Positions 16,394-25,819 of a stretch of 64,000 bases of DNA are shown in pieces (position 1 is the first letter of the stretch; each line of letters opens with the position of its first letter). Source of the stretch: WTGU01 sp965200925 (GTDB lineage: Bacteria > Pseudomonadota > Alphaproteobacteria > UBA828); contig OZ241738.1 in assembly GCA_965200925.1 (NCBI GenBank), positions 496,001 to 560,000 of the forward strand, in the 5' to 3' direction. The translations under genes and the position numbers were made by a program. Below the pieces are notes generated by a model. The model was not told the origin of the DNA. It saw only the letters and a list, made by a program, of their open reading frames with translations, and did no database searches.

Positions 16394-17596
16394 ATGGAAT
16401 GGGCGAACGTACTGCGACGCATAGAAGCGGGCGAAGACCGAACCACCGAGTTCAAGCGGGAGCTCGGAAACGACCTGTCCGCCGTCGGCAAGGCGATTTG
16501 CGCGTTCGCGAACGGTGAAGGCGGCTTGATCGTCCTTGGAATCGACGACGCGGGATCCATCATCGGGCTGAACGCAGATCCGCACAAGGTGCATGAGCGA
16601 TTGACCGATTTCCTGCAAACCGGATGCAGCGCGCCGGTCGGGGCGCGCTATGGACGGCACGAGGTCGCGAACGGCTGGGTCCACTGGATCGAGGCGCCCC
16701 GCATCCGGGGACCGGAACCGCTTCGCTACCGCGGGCGCACCTACATTCGCCGCGAACGAAGCAGCGTGGAGCCCTCTCCCCACGAGCTTCAGGAATTGTT
16801 CAACGCCTTCGGCTTTGTCTTAACCGAAGAACAGGCGATTCTGGCGGCGAGTGTCGAAGACATCGATATCAAGTCGTTCCGGTCGTTCCTGCGCAGACGG
16901 GGGCTCGAAACGGAGGAAGAGCCGCAACCCTCGATCGAGGACGATCTGCGCAATGCCCGCGTTCTGCGCGACGTCGACGGAACGCTTCGCCCCACTCTCT
17001 ACGGGCTGATGGTCTTCGGCCGGGATCCCCAGGCGCATCCGCACACCGGAAGCTTCTGGATCCAATGCACCGCCTATGCGGGCCGCGACCGGGCGTCGGA
17101 CGTCATCCTGGTCGGGGAGGGCAAGGGGCACCTCGACGAACAGGTGCGCCGGGCGCTCGGCTGGCTGAAGAGCCTGGGGTGGACCGAATCCTATCCCGGC
17201 ATCCTTCGCGAGGATCGCCCGCTGATCCCCGAACCCGCGGTTCGCGAAGCGCTGGTGAACGCCGTCGCCCACCGCGACTACGCGCTCATCGGCTCGCCCG
17301 TGCAGCTCGAAGTGTTCCGCGACCGGGCCGCCGTCACCAGCCCCGGCACGCTCCCCAACCACATGACGGTCGAAAACGTCCGGTTCGGCGGTCTCCCACG
17401 CTCCCGCAACGAGTGGATGGCGAACGCCATGGTCGTGGCGCGCCTGATGGAAAAGCGGGGGCTCGGTTGGCTCAGGATGCGCCGCGAAATGCAGGCGTTC
17501 AACGGCACCGAACCGGAACTGGTCAACGACGAAGGCGGCAAATTCGTCCGCGTGACCTTCCGCCTGAAGCCGGAACCCGCCGGGGAAAAAGCGTGA
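16394..17596 (+). CDS. AlbA_2 (Schlafen-like) ATP-binding protein
   Basis: The product is 400 residues. The N-terminal part has the AlbA_2 pattern (EDRTTEFKREL, then AICAFANGEGGLIVLGIDD) and continues with YRGRTYIRR. The C-terminal part has a histidine-kinase-like ATPase motif (REALVNAVAHRDY, then SPGTLPNHMTVEN), the usual AlbA_2 plus HATPase_c_4 arrangement of RecG-like putative regulators. Such proteins occur in many defence loci, as DNA-binding regulators or as effectors. It starts 9 bases after trlF and its stop overlaps the pglZ GTG, so it is translated as part of the operon. Confidence 0.8.
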   Translation: MEWANVLRRIEAGEDRTTEFKRELGNDLSAVGKAICAFANGEGGLIVLGIDDAGSIIGLNADPHKVHERLTDFLQTGCSAPVGARYGRHEVANGWVHWIEAPRIRGPEPLRYRGRTYIRRERSSVEPSPHELQELFNAFGFVLTEEQAILAASVEDIDIKSFRSFLRRRGLETEEEPQPSIEDDLRNARVLRDVDGTLRPTLYGLMVFGRDPQAHPHTGSFWIQCTAYAGRDRASDVILVGEGKGHLDEQVRRALGWLKSLGWTESYPGILREDRPLIPEPAVREALVNAVAHRDYALIGSPVQLEVFRDRAAVTSPGTLPNHMTVENVRFGGLPRSRNEWMANAMVVARLMEKRGLGWLRMRREMQAFNGTEPELVNDEGGKFVRVTFRLKPEPAGEKA

Positions 17597-19920
17597 CGAC
17601 CGCCACCCTGATCGACGCGATCCGCGAGTCGATGGCCGCGAGCCTGCACGGGCCGGACGGCGCGGAACCGCCCGCCGCCCTGCTCTGGACCGACCCGGAC
17701 GGCCAGTGGCGGCCGCTGATCCCCGCGCTCATGAAGGCGCTGCCAGAACTCTACGCCCTCGGCGCCTACGCGCCCGCGGAACGGCGCGGACCGGTCATCT
17801 GGCTCAAATGCGTCGTCGAACGGACCCTGCCCGACGCGGCGCCGGAAGTGGGCGCGACGCCGGTCCTCTACCTGCCCGAGGTGGGGCGCCAGACGCTGCG
17901 GGCCGCCGACGATTGCGACGCCACGCTCCAGCCGCTGGTCGAGCTGCAATATCGCGGCGCCGTCTGGCATCAGCGCAACGGCCGCGACTGGACGGTCGAG
18001 GCGTTCCTCGCTTCCGACGACGCGCTCGGGCTCGACGTGGCGCGCGACGCGGCGACCCGCGCCGCCGCGTTGCGCGCCCTGCCCTTGCTGGCGGCGGAGC
18101 CGGTCGCGACGCTGCGCGGCCGCCGGCTCGAGGCGGAGGATTTCGACCGCCTGTCGATCGGCGATCCGATCCGCGATCTGTTGACCTGGATGAGCGACGC
18201 CGCGGCGTTCGAGGCGGACTGCGACCCGGACCGCTGGGCGGCGTTTCGCGACGTCTGCGCGCGCGAATTCGCGTTCGACCCGGAGACGGACGGCCTCCGC
18301 GCCGCCGCGGACACGCTGGCCGCGGGCGGCGGCAAGTGGAACGAGGCTTGGCGGCGTTTCTGCGATGTGCCGCTGCTTTACCCCGGTATTCCCGCCGTTC
18401 TGCGCACGGCGCGGCCCAAGGACCTGTTGCACCCGGTCGAACCGTCCCGCCGGCCGGGCCTGAACGAGGAGCGGGAAGACCGGCTTCGCGCGGCGCTGGA
18501 AGCGGCCGCCGGGCTTCCCCACGCCGACGCCTGCGACAGGGTCGCGGCGCTGGACGACGAACACAGGGAACGCCGCGGCTGGGTGTGGGCACAGCTCGGC
18601 GAGAGCCCCTGCGCGTTGGCGCTGGAGCCGCTCGGCCGCCTCGCCCGCGCGGCGAAGCGCGAGGCGGAGGCCGCCTCGGCCGAAGCGCTGGCCGCGGACT
18701 ACGCCACGCAAGGGTGGCGCTGCGACCGGGCGGCGATCGAGGCGCTGGCCTGCCCCAAACCCGGCGCCGGACACGGTCTCGTCACCAGCGTCGTGCGGGC
18801 GCTGTACGAACCGTGGCTCGACCGCGCGGCGCGGCGCTTCCAGAGCCTGCTTTCCGCCGGGCATCCCGATCCGGGCGCGTTGACGAGCGGCGTCGACGCC
18901 GAACCCGGGGTCTGCATCCTCTTCGCCGACGGGCTGCGCTTCGATCTCGGGGCCATGCTGGGCGAGCGGCTGGAGGCGCGCGGCGTCCGGGTGCGGCTCG
19001 GGCATCGCATGGCGCCGATCCCGACCGTGACCGCCACTGCGAAGCCGCTGGCTTCCCCCGCCCATGCGGCCTGTGCCGGCGCGGCGAGCGCGGAGGATTT
19101 CTGCCCCGCGGTTGCCGGCGCCGGCAAGCCGGCGACCGCCGCGCGGCTTCGCGCCCTCATGGTGCGGCAGGGCATCGCGATTCCGGAGGCCGGCGAAATA
19201 CCCATGGCGCTCGACGGCGGCGCCGGCGCCTGGATGGAAACGGGAAAGATCGACACGCTCGGCCATTCCCTGGACGCCGCACTCGCCCGCCAGATCGACG
19301 CGGAGATCGACGCCATCGCCGACCGTGTCGATGCGCTTCTCGCGGCCGGCTGGCGCAAGGTCCGGGTCGTGACCGATCACGGCTGGTTGCTGCTTGCGGG
19401 CGGATTGCCGCGGGTCGATCTGCCGCCGTCGTTGGTCGAAACCAAATGGTCCCGCTGCGCCGCCGTTCGAGGCGAGTCGGAACCCGTCGTTCCCACCTAC
19501 CCGTGGCACTGGGACCCGTCGCTGCGGATCGCCTCGCCGCCGGGAATCGGCGCCTTCCGTGCCGGCACGGAATACGCCCACGGCGGCGTCAGTCCCCAGG
19601 AATGCGTCGTGCCCGATTTGCTCGCGGAGCGCGACGCGGCCGTCGCCGCCGCGCGGATAACGAGCGTGGTCTGGCGTGGGATGCGCTGCCGGATCGCCGT
19701 CGAGACCGGCGCGCCGGGGGCGAAAGTCGACCTGCGGCTCAACCGCAGGCAGGCCGAATCCAGCATCGCCGCCGCGGTCCGGGCGCTGAACGATGCCGGC
19801 GAGGCGAGCCTCGTCGTTCCCGACGACGAGCACGAAGGCGCCGCGGCCCTGGTCGTGGTTCTGGACGAAGCGGGGCGGGTGCTCGACGACCGCCCGACCA
19901 CCGTCGGCGACGGAGGGTGA
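17593..19920 (+). CDS. pglZ: BREX alkaline-phosphatase-like protein PglZ (type B)
   Basis: The product is 775 residues from a GTG within the stop of the preceding gene; the frame upstream only mirrors that gene. The alkaline-phosphatase fold is marked by FADGLRFDL with Asp446, a nearby PTVTATAKPL (possible Thr nucleophile), VTDHGWLLL with Asp595/His596, and EYAHGGVSPQE. PglZ proteins are metal-dependent phosphodiesterases essential to BREX. The long N-terminal region and overall layout fit the form called type B in BREX-1. It is 2 bases from brxL. Confidence 0.9.
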   Translation: MTTATLIDAIRESMAASLHGPDGAEPPAALLWTDPDGQWRPLIPALMKALPELYALGAYAPAERRGPVIWLKCVVERTLPDAAPEVGATPVLYLPEVGRQTLRAADDCDATLQPLVELQYRGAVWHQRNGRDWTVEAFLASDDALGLDVARDAATRAAALRALPLLAAEPVATLRGRRLEAEDFDRLSIGDPIRDLLTWMSDAAAFEADCDPDRWAAFRDVCAREFAFDPETDGLRAAADTLAAGGGKWNEAWRRFCDVPLLYPGIPAVLRTARPKDLLHPVEPSRRPGLNEEREDRLRAALEAAAGLPHADACDRVAALDDEHRERRGWVWAQLGESPCALALEPLGRLARAAKREAEAASAEALAADYATQGWRCDRAAIEALACPKPGAGHGLVTSVVRALYEPWLDRAARRFQSLLSAGHPDPGALTSGVDAEPGVCILFADGLRFDLGAMLGERLEARGVRVRLGHRMAPIPTVTATAKPLASPAHAACAGAASAEDFCPAVAGAGKPATAARLRALMVRQGIAIPEAGEIPMALDGGAGAWMETGKIDTLGHSLDAALARQIDAEIDAIADRVDALLAAGWRKVRVVTDHGWLLLAGGLPRVDLPPSLVETKWSRCAAVRGESEPVVPTYPWHWDPSLRIASPPGIGAFRAGTEYAHGGVSPQECVVPDLLAERDAAVAAARITSVVWRGMRCRIAVETGAPGAKVDLRLNRRQAESSIAAAVRALNDAGEASLVVPDDEHEGAAALVVVLDEAGRVLDDRPTTVGDGG

Positions 19921-19922
19921 CG

Positions 19923-21971
19923 ATGGAACTCGACCGTCTGGACGAACTGGCCGCCGCCGCCTTCGATGGCTACCTGGTGCGCAAGGATCTGGTCCGCAGA
20001 TACGCGCGCCAGTACCCGGTGCCGACCTACGTCGTCGAATTCCTCCTCGGGCGCTACTGCGCGAGCGTCGACGAGGCGGAGATCGAAGAAGGGCTGCGCA
20101 TCGTCGAACGGTTGCTGAAGGACCGGACCGTCCGCACCGGCGACGAGGAGCTGTTCAAGGCGCGGGCGCGGGAGAACGGGTCGATCCGCCTCATCGATCT
20201 GGTCAAGGCGCGGCTGGACGCGCGCAACGATTGCTATGTCGCCGAACTGCCCAGCCTGAATCTGCGCCACGTCCGCATCGACGACGAACTCGTCGGCGAC
20301 AACGAGCGCATGCTGACCGACGGCTTCTATGCCGAGGTCACGCTCGGCTACGACGGCGTCATCGCTCAGGAGAAGGATGGGCGGCCTTTCAAGGCGGAGG
20401 CACTGCGGCCGATCCAGATGTCGAAGCCGGATGTGCTCGACGTCTACGCCGGCGCGCGGCGCGGGTTCGCGACCGGCGAGTGGATCGATTTCCTGCTGCG
20501 CTCCGTCGGCCTGGAGCCGGCGGCGTTCGACGAGCGCGCGAAGCGGGTGGCGCTGCTGCGCATGGTCCCGTTCGTGGAGCGGAACTACAATCTGGTGGAG
20601 CTCGGGCCGCGCGGGACCGGCAAGAGCCATCTCTTCCAGCAGATATCGCCCTACGCGCATCTGGTTTCCGGCGGCAAGGCGACCGTCGCCAAGATGTTCG
20701 TCAACAACGCCAACGGCCAGCGCGGCCTGGTCTGCCGCTACGACGTGGTCTGCTTCGACGAGGTCGCCGGCATCTCCTTCGACCAGAAGGACGGCGTCGG
20801 CATCATGAAGGGCTACATGGCCTCGGGCCAGTTCAGCCGCGGCAAGGAGAACATCCGTGCCGACGGCAGCTTGGTGATGGTCGGCAACCTGGATGCCGAC
20901 ATCGAGCAGCAGCAGCGGATCGGCCATCTGTTGCGCCCGCTACCGCCCGAGATGCGGGACGACACCGCGTTCATGGACCGCCTGCATGCGTTCGCGCCGG
21001 GCTGGGACTACCCGAAGCTCGCGCCGGGTGCGCATCTGACCGACCATTTCGGCCTCGTCAGCGATTTCCTCAGCGAGTGCTGGAGCCGGCTGCGCAGCGG
21101 CAACCGCGTCTCTGCGATGCAGAGCCGGGTGCATCTGGGCGGCGCGTTGAGCGGGCGCGACATCGAGGCGGTCAACAAGACCGTCGGCGGCCTCATCAAG
21201 CTGCTGTTCCCGGACCCGGACATGCCGGTCGCCGACGACGATCTCGAATGGACCGTGCGGCTGGCCCTGGAAGCGCGCCGCCGCGTCAAGGAACAGCAGA
21301 AGCGCGTCTTCAAGAGCGAGTTCCGCAACACCCATTTCAGCTACATCCTGGGTACGGAGGGCGTCGAGCGGTTCGTGGCGACGCCGGAGCTGCACAGCGA
21401 CGAGGCGATCGACAGCGACCCGTTGCCGCCGGGGCAGGTCTGGGGCGTCGGCGCCGGGTCGGGCGGCGCCGGGGCCGGCCTCTACCGCATCGACGTCACC
21501 TGCGGTCCGGGCGGCGGCGTGCGCATCCTGAACCAGCCGACTCCGCCCGCGTTCCGAGAGAGCGTGCGGGTGGGCGAACAGAACCTGTATGCGCGGGCAA
21601 AGCAGCTGGTCGGCGACCGCAACCCGCGCGAGGACGAGTTCACGGTCCAGATGCGTCCCATGGACGCCACCATGTCGGGCGAGGGGCTGGGGGTGCCGGT
21701 GCTGGTCGCCCTCTGCGGGGCCCTGCTCGGCCGCAACACCCGCGGCGGCGCCATCGTCGCCGGGGCGCTCAATCTCGGCGGCTCGATCGAGCCGGTCCCG
21801 AACGCGGCGCGGGTCGCGGAGCTCGCCGTCGACAAGCAGGCCCAGACGCTGCTGATGCCCGTCTCCGCGCGCCGGCAGCTCGACGACTTGCCCGACGATC
21901 TGTGGACCAGGATCAACATCGAGTTCTACAAGGACGGCCCCGACGGCGTATTCAAGGCGCTGATGGAGTGA
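19923..21971 (+). CDS. brxL: BREX Lon-like AAA+ protein BrxL
   Basis: The product is 682 residues. The N-terminal ELAAAAFDGYLVRKDLV is typical, Walker A GPRGTGKSH is at about 228-236, VVCFDEVAGISF follows as Walker B, and MVGNL marks sensor 1. The C-terminal Lon-like domain has DATMSGEGLG with Ser585 and GALNLGGSIEPV. BrxL forms ring assemblies on DNA and acts in phage exclusion; the Lon part is not a classical processive protease. It is the last gene of the operon. A weak GC hairpin (22001-22014) follows but has no T-run. Confidence 0.93.
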   Translation: MELDRLDELAAAAFDGYLVRKDLVRRYARQYPVPTYVVEFLLGRYCASVDEAEIEEGLRIVERLLKDRTVRTGDEELFKARARENGSIRLIDLVKARLDARNDCYVAELPSLNLRHVRIDDELVGDNERMLTDGFYAEVTLGYDGVIAQEKDGRPFKAEALRPIQMSKPDVLDVYAGARRGFATGEWIDFLLRSVGLEPAAFDERAKRVALLRMVPFVERNYNLVELGPRGTGKSHLFQQISPYAHLVSGGKATVAKMFVNNANGQRGLVCRYDVVCFDEVAGISFDQKDGVGIMKGYMASGQFSRGKENIRADGSLVMVGNLDADIEQQQRIGHLLRPLPPEMRDDTAFMDRLHAFAPGWDYPKLAPGAHLTDHFGLVSDFLSECWSRLRSGNRVSAMQSRVHLGGALSGRDIEAVNKTVGGLIKLLFPDPDMPVADDDLEWTVRLALEARRRVKEQQKRVFKSEFRNTHFSYILGTEGVERFVATPELHSDEAIDSDPLPPGQVWGVGAGSGGAGAGLYRIDVTCGPGGGVRILNQPTPPAFRESVRVGEQNLYARAKQLVGDRNPREDEFTVQMRPMDATMSGEGLGVPVLVALCGALLGRNTRGGAIVAGALNLGGSIEPVPNAARVAELAVDKQAQTLLMPVSARRQLDDLPDDLWTRINIEFYKDGPDGVFKALME

Positions 21972-22017
21972 GTCGACGCTGATATCGGTGGCTGCGGATT
22001 CGCCCCGAGGGGCGCCT

Positions 22018-22458
22018 CTACGCGGCCCGCGTCGCCACCACCAGCCGCTGTCCGAGGGCGTGAAGCGCCGCCTCGATATGGCCGATGTGCGACCGGTGGT
22101 CGAGGTCGAGCAGGCACCGCACCGTCCCCTCCACGGTCCCCAATCGCTTGGCCAGCGCGGCGTTGCCGAGCCCGCGCTCGCGCATCGCGCGGTAGAGAGC
22201 GATCTCGGCGGCGACCAGTGCGGGCAGCGCGACAAGCGGACGTCCCCTTCCCGGCGACGGCAGCGGAATGTCGCGGCGGGCTTCGATGTATCCACCGAGC
22301 GCGGCGACGAGGCAGTCCTCCGCCTCCGCCAGCGCCTCCCGCTCCATGGCGCCTTCCGTCAAGGCTTCCGGGACGTCGGGAAACGACGCCAGCACGGACC
22401 CCCCTTCCTCCGCCTCGAGCCTGACGGGATACGCCAACCGCATCGACCGTATCGTCAT
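22018..22458 (-). CDS. hicB: HicB family antitoxin
   Basis: The product is 146 residues from an ATG with AGGAG eight bases before it. The N-terminal half has the HicB fold pattern (YPVRLEAEEGGSVLASFPDVPEALTEG split by a few residues) and ALAEAEDCLVAAL. The C-terminal half carries a helix-turn-helix (AEIALYRAMRERGLGNAALAKRL). HicB neutralises the HicA mRNA interferase and represses its own operon. Its start overlaps the stop of the hicA remnant (ATGA), as in the hicAB family. It converges on brxL, with 46 bases between the stops. Confidence 0.85.
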   Translation of the reverse strand: MTIRSMRLAYPVRLEAEEGGSVLASFPDVPEALTEGAMEREALAEAEDCLVAALGGYIEARRDIPLPSPGRGRPLVALPALVAAEIALYRAMRERGLGNAALAKRLGTVEGTVRCLLDLDHRSHIGHIEAALHALGQRLVVATRAA

Positions 22459-22687
22459 GGTTTTCTCCTGAGTCCCCGGAGGTCCTCTCGGGACAGCCCG
22501 AGTTGCCGGATCATGGCCGCGAGGAGGCCTTGGCCGATTTCCTTGAAGCGGTCCTTGACCGTGATGAAACGATCCCCATAACGCAGACGGCCATGACTTC
22601 CCTTGCCCGTTCGGGATTCGAAGCGCACCGCGACGCCCGTTCCCGACCGAGCCTTCGGACGCGCCTGACGAACTCGTCACCGGTCAT
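22455..22687 (-). pseudogene. hicA: hicA toxin gene with a single-base frameshift
   Basis: From ATG 22687 the frame gives MTGDEFVRRVRRLGRER, a normal HicA start, then leaves frame. In another frame directly after that point the sequence reads GVAVRFESRTGKGSHGRLRYG and then TVKDRFKEIGQGLLAAMIR, the rest of a HicA protein including the GKGSHG segment with the catalytic His, ending at the TGA that overlaps hicB. The total of 233 bases is one short of 78 codons, so one base has been lost near 22636. The toxin is broken and the antitoxin intact, unless this is a sequencing error. Confidence 0.82.
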
Positions 22688-22763
22688 GGAACGACGTACA
22701 CACGTGTACGGATAAGGCTCTGCCGGCGCTTCTTGTCGGGACGCTATCCGCTTTATCAAGACG

Positions 22764-23000
22764 CTATCCGCTGATCTCCGCGATTCTGTTTGCGATGCGG
22801 TTAGCGGCGGCCTTGAGGGAATCGTTGGCGAGGTGAGCGTAGCGGGCGGTGGTCTGGACCTGGGTGTGGCCGAGCAGCTTGCCGATCATCGGCAGGCCCT
22901 CGCCGACCAGCAGGCCGCCGCTGGCGAAGCTGTGGCGCAGGTCGTGGAGGCGCACGTCGTCGAGACCGGCCCGCGCCCGGATGCGTCGCCAGGGATGCGG
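22764..23000 (-). pseudogene. Tyrosine recombinase, C-terminal fragment
   Basis: About 78 residues of an integrase end are recognisable: RLHDLRHSFAS (His-x-x-Arg catalytic box), IGKLLGHTQ and ARYAHL with the Tyr nucleophile. The catalytic C-terminus is complete, but the first ~300 residues are missing. Upstream of about 23000 the sequence switches abruptly to an Ig-repeat protein on the other strand. It is a relic of an integrase that may once have moved part of this region. I see no tRNA or attachment repeat beside it. Confidence 0.82.
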
Positions 23001-24225
23001 CGATGGCGAAGTCACCTACACCATCGAACGGTCCGGCACGCTCAACGCTCCGGCCACGCTGCCCTGCGGGCTGGCGTTCATCGGGTCAGGACGCCTCCGG
23101 GCCACGGCAAGCACGGCCACCGGCAAGCTCCACCCGGCCGACTGCTCGTCGCGCAACACCCGCTACACCCTGGTCGCAACGGATGTGGACGGCGACCGCG
23201 CAACCCTGGACTTCGTTCTTGCGGTTGGCAGCGAGCTCACCTTCGGCGACGTCACCGGGCCGACCCTGACGGTCCGCATTGGTCATCTCGTCGAGGTCGA
23301 GTTGCCGGGTGCAGAAGGAGGCGACGGGCGGGTGGACTACAGCCTGGGCACCACGCCGGCGCTGCCGGACGGGTTGAGGTTTCTGCGTTCCCGCCGAGGA
23401 TCGAACGCCAAGCAGTCCCACACCCTATGGAGCACGCCGACCGGGGCGCATCCGCGCACCACCTATACGCTCACCACCACGGGCCGCGACGGCGACGCCG
23501 CGACACGGAACTCCACCATCCAGGCGACGACGAACCGCACCCCGTCGTTCGCTGCCTCATCCACCCGTGCCCGGCGCTTCACGGTTGGTCAGGTGGCTAG
23601 CGACCGTTTGCCGGGCGCCACCGGCGGCAATGGGTCGCTCACCTACACGATCGACCCGGCCTTGCCGCACGACCTGTCGCTGAACGGGACCACCATCACC
23701 GGCGCGGCCACGGAAGCCAGGGCCGAGACCAGCGACACGCTGGCGGCGAGCGATGCAGACGGCGACGCGGCCACGCTAACCTTCCGGCTGGCGGTGGCGA
23801 GCGCGACCGCACCGAAGATCTCCGATGCGGCCGTCACCTCGACACTGTCGCGCGGCGGCGACACCTACGCCATGGGCGATGCGATCACTGTGCGGATCGA
23901 CTTCGACCGGCTGGTCGCGGTCGGCGGCTCGCCCCGACTCGGCATCGGCACGGCCACGCGCTACGCCATGCTTTCCACCAGGGCGCCGCCGGGGCCGGGC
24001 CTGCGGTCAGCGAGCTCGGCTACCGGCACCGGGGGCGCGACCGCTTCGGGCGGCGGTGCGATCGCCGGCACGCCGACCGGTGAGCAGGCCGCGGCCACCT
24101 ACACGCCGAGGGCGACGGATGCCGACGGCGACGAGACGGCCGACGACGCGGCGACGCACCCCTTCACCATCGAGGCCGCCAGGCGGGCGCAGGTGCGCTC
24201 GGTGGAGATCAGCCCGATGTGGGCC
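22999..24225 (+). pseudogene. Fragment of an Ig/cadherin-repeat surface protein
   Basis: A continuous frame of about 410 codons contains repeated strands of the putative-Ig type: GEVTYTIE, RYTLVATDVDGDRATLDF, TYTLTTTGRDGDAA, LTYTIDPALPHDLSLNGTTI and SDADGDAATLTFRLAV. These are cadherin-like repeats found in very large secreted adhesins. No start codon with a signal peptide and no C-terminal sorting domain are present. Both ends join unrelated broken genes on the opposite strand (integrase on the left, AbiEii on the right), so it is a stray fragment. Confidence 0.75.
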
Positions 24226-24767
24226 GAAGGGGGTGCGCCGCTGCGGCTTTGGCCAGAAGAAACCCGACCAGATCCGAGACGTTCACCTCGGCGCTACGGT
24301 CGATGCCCTCGATCCGGGCGTTCAGCTCGCGTACTTCCATGTCGCGGGCCGCGAAACCGGTGCTGCGGAGATTCAAAGCTCCCAGGTTCTCGCACGCATC
24401 GAACGCGATCGTCGCCTCCGCCGGTTCGCTGTGGAAATCGTCCAACAGCTCGAACTTGACGACCGCTGCGCAGGAAGCCTTGCCCGCGACCCAACGCCAG
24501 GACCGTCCATCCTCGGGGACAAACCCGGTATCGCGGAGCGCTTCCTCGAGGCGGGCCGCATTCACCGCCCCGCATGCGATTTCGAGATCGACCTGTGCGT
24601 CTACGTTCGGTTGTCCCGGCGTGATGGAACGCGCTTTCGGCGCAAAGCAGTTCCGGGACCAACCCTCCGAGCACCACGAATTCCGGCCGTTGCCCGTAGT
24701 GGTGGACAATACGCGATAGCGCTGCTTCCGCCGCCGCCCGGGAACGGGGAGGCGGTTCGCTGACCAC
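24225..24767 (-). pseudogene. AbiEii/AbiGii-like nucleotidyltransferase, frameshifted and truncated
   Basis: From a GTG at 24767 the frame reads VVSEPPPRSR and then FVVLGGLVPELLC, the start of the nucleotidyltransferase fold. Near 24605 one extra base shifts the frame; the continuation VDAQVDLEIACGAVNAARLE, VVKFELLDDF and LNLRSTGFAARD is in a second frame. The sequence stops matching after VGFLLAKAAAA, where the Ig fragment begins, so the C-terminal half is gone. AbiEii-type proteins are toxins of type IV toxin-antitoxin pairs; this copy cannot be functional. Confidence 0.72.
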
Positions 24768-24960
24768 GGACAATCTCTCGGAGATGCTCGACGGCTTCCT
24801 CGCCGCGCACGCCCACGGCGCGCAGGTCTGCATACACGCGGGGCCATGGGGCGACGCGCAGGCCGGCTTGCGCGGCCACGGATTCGATCCCGGCGACCGT
24901 TGCCCTGGCGACATAGACCTCGCGATCGTAACCGCAGCAAGGTAGGGAGCAAGCATCGAC
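24760..24960 (-). pseudogene. AbiEi-like antitoxin, C-terminal remnant
   Basis: The stretch YVARATVAGIESVAAQ, then APWPRVYADLRAVGVRG and EEAVEHLREIV resembles the end of AbiEi-type transcriptional regulators. It directly precedes and slightly overlaps the AbiEii relic on the same strand, as expected for the pair. No N-terminal winged helix is seen, so only a tail remains. Confidence 0.5.
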
Positions 24961-25112
24961 GCTGCGATGGTGCCCGTGACTGCTCATGCGATGCCCGCGG
25001 TATCCCACCGACGGCCGATCTCACATAGTCCCGCCGCAAAGTCGCGCCACGTCACGCCGACCGTGATGGCGGTCGCCGGCGTCGTCGCCGGGATCGGCGA
25101 GAAGCACGGGCG

Positions 25113-25415
25113 GTGATCCTGGCCGATACCGGCCCGCTGGTCGCGCTGTTCGATCCTGCTGACGGCAGCCACGGGCGATGCGTCGAAACCCTCGCAGCGA
25201 TCGAAGAGCCGACCGCGACGACCGTCCCCGTCCTGACGGAAGCCTTCCCTCTGTTGGGGCCGGCGAGCGTCGGCGCGCAACGGCTCATGGATTTCGTCGT
25301 CGACGGCGGTCTGCGAGGTTCTCCATCTCGACGATCCGGGCCTCGACCGCACCGACTTCGCCGTCTACCGCATCAAGCGCGGCACCGGCACGCGGCGTTC
25401 CGCGTGATCGGGTAG
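25113..25415 (+). pseudogene. PIN-domain (VapC-like) toxin, broken
   Basis: A GTG start gives ILADTGPLVALFDPADGSH with the first catalytic Asp, then TATTVPVLTEAFPLLG with the conserved Glu. After GGLR the frame is lost; VLHLDDPGLDR and TDFAVYRIKRG follow in another frame and HAAFRVIG in the first. The middle of the domain, with the remaining acidic residues, is deleted and at least two frameshifts are present. A possible tail of the partner antitoxin (AVAGVVAGIGEKHGR, ending at 25116) overlaps the GTG start. Confidence 0.7.
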
Positions 25416-25819
25416 CCTTCATGTGCGGTCGCTTCACGCAGATGGCGCTATCACATCACCAATGCGGACAACATCGAGCCGAACGGACTGCGTCCGAAGT
25501 GCCGTATGACTGATGTCACGGGCTACTCCATCGGCAAGGCGTATGCGCCACCCTTCGGTTGAGACGATGCTCGCGGCAAGAAACCACGCCGATTGGCGCG
25601 CATGTTCGTCGAGCATTTTCCCTGAATAGCCGAAGACGGAGAAGGAGGAAACCAAGCCTATGCGGGCTGGTTTACCGGAATACTGGCCGTGGCCGAGAAA
25701 GGTCGATTACCGGTTTTCTTCGGAGATTACGAGATCGATTTATCGAGCCTTTCGGTGTCACCGTTGTAGTCAATAAGTCCTGAGACAATGGTATAGATAC
25801 TAAACCCTGCTTCCACATT
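25416..25819. other. Gene debris without an intact gene
   Basis: ATG at 25421 encodes MCGRFTQMA, which matches the invariant N-terminus of SRAP (HMCES/YedK) proteins with the catalytic Cys2, but the match ends after about nine codons. Other short frames such as YHITNADNIEPNGLRPK (about 25450-25500) and YAGWFTGILAVAEKG (about 25660) look coding but cannot be assigned. From about 25790 the DNA becomes distinctly AT-rich and leads into the small gene at 25820. Confidence 0.45.

Noticed and set aside
22001..22014. Terminator after brxL
   Set aside because: The GC-rich inverted repeat has a two-base loop and no T-run, so it is not a convincing intrinsic terminator.
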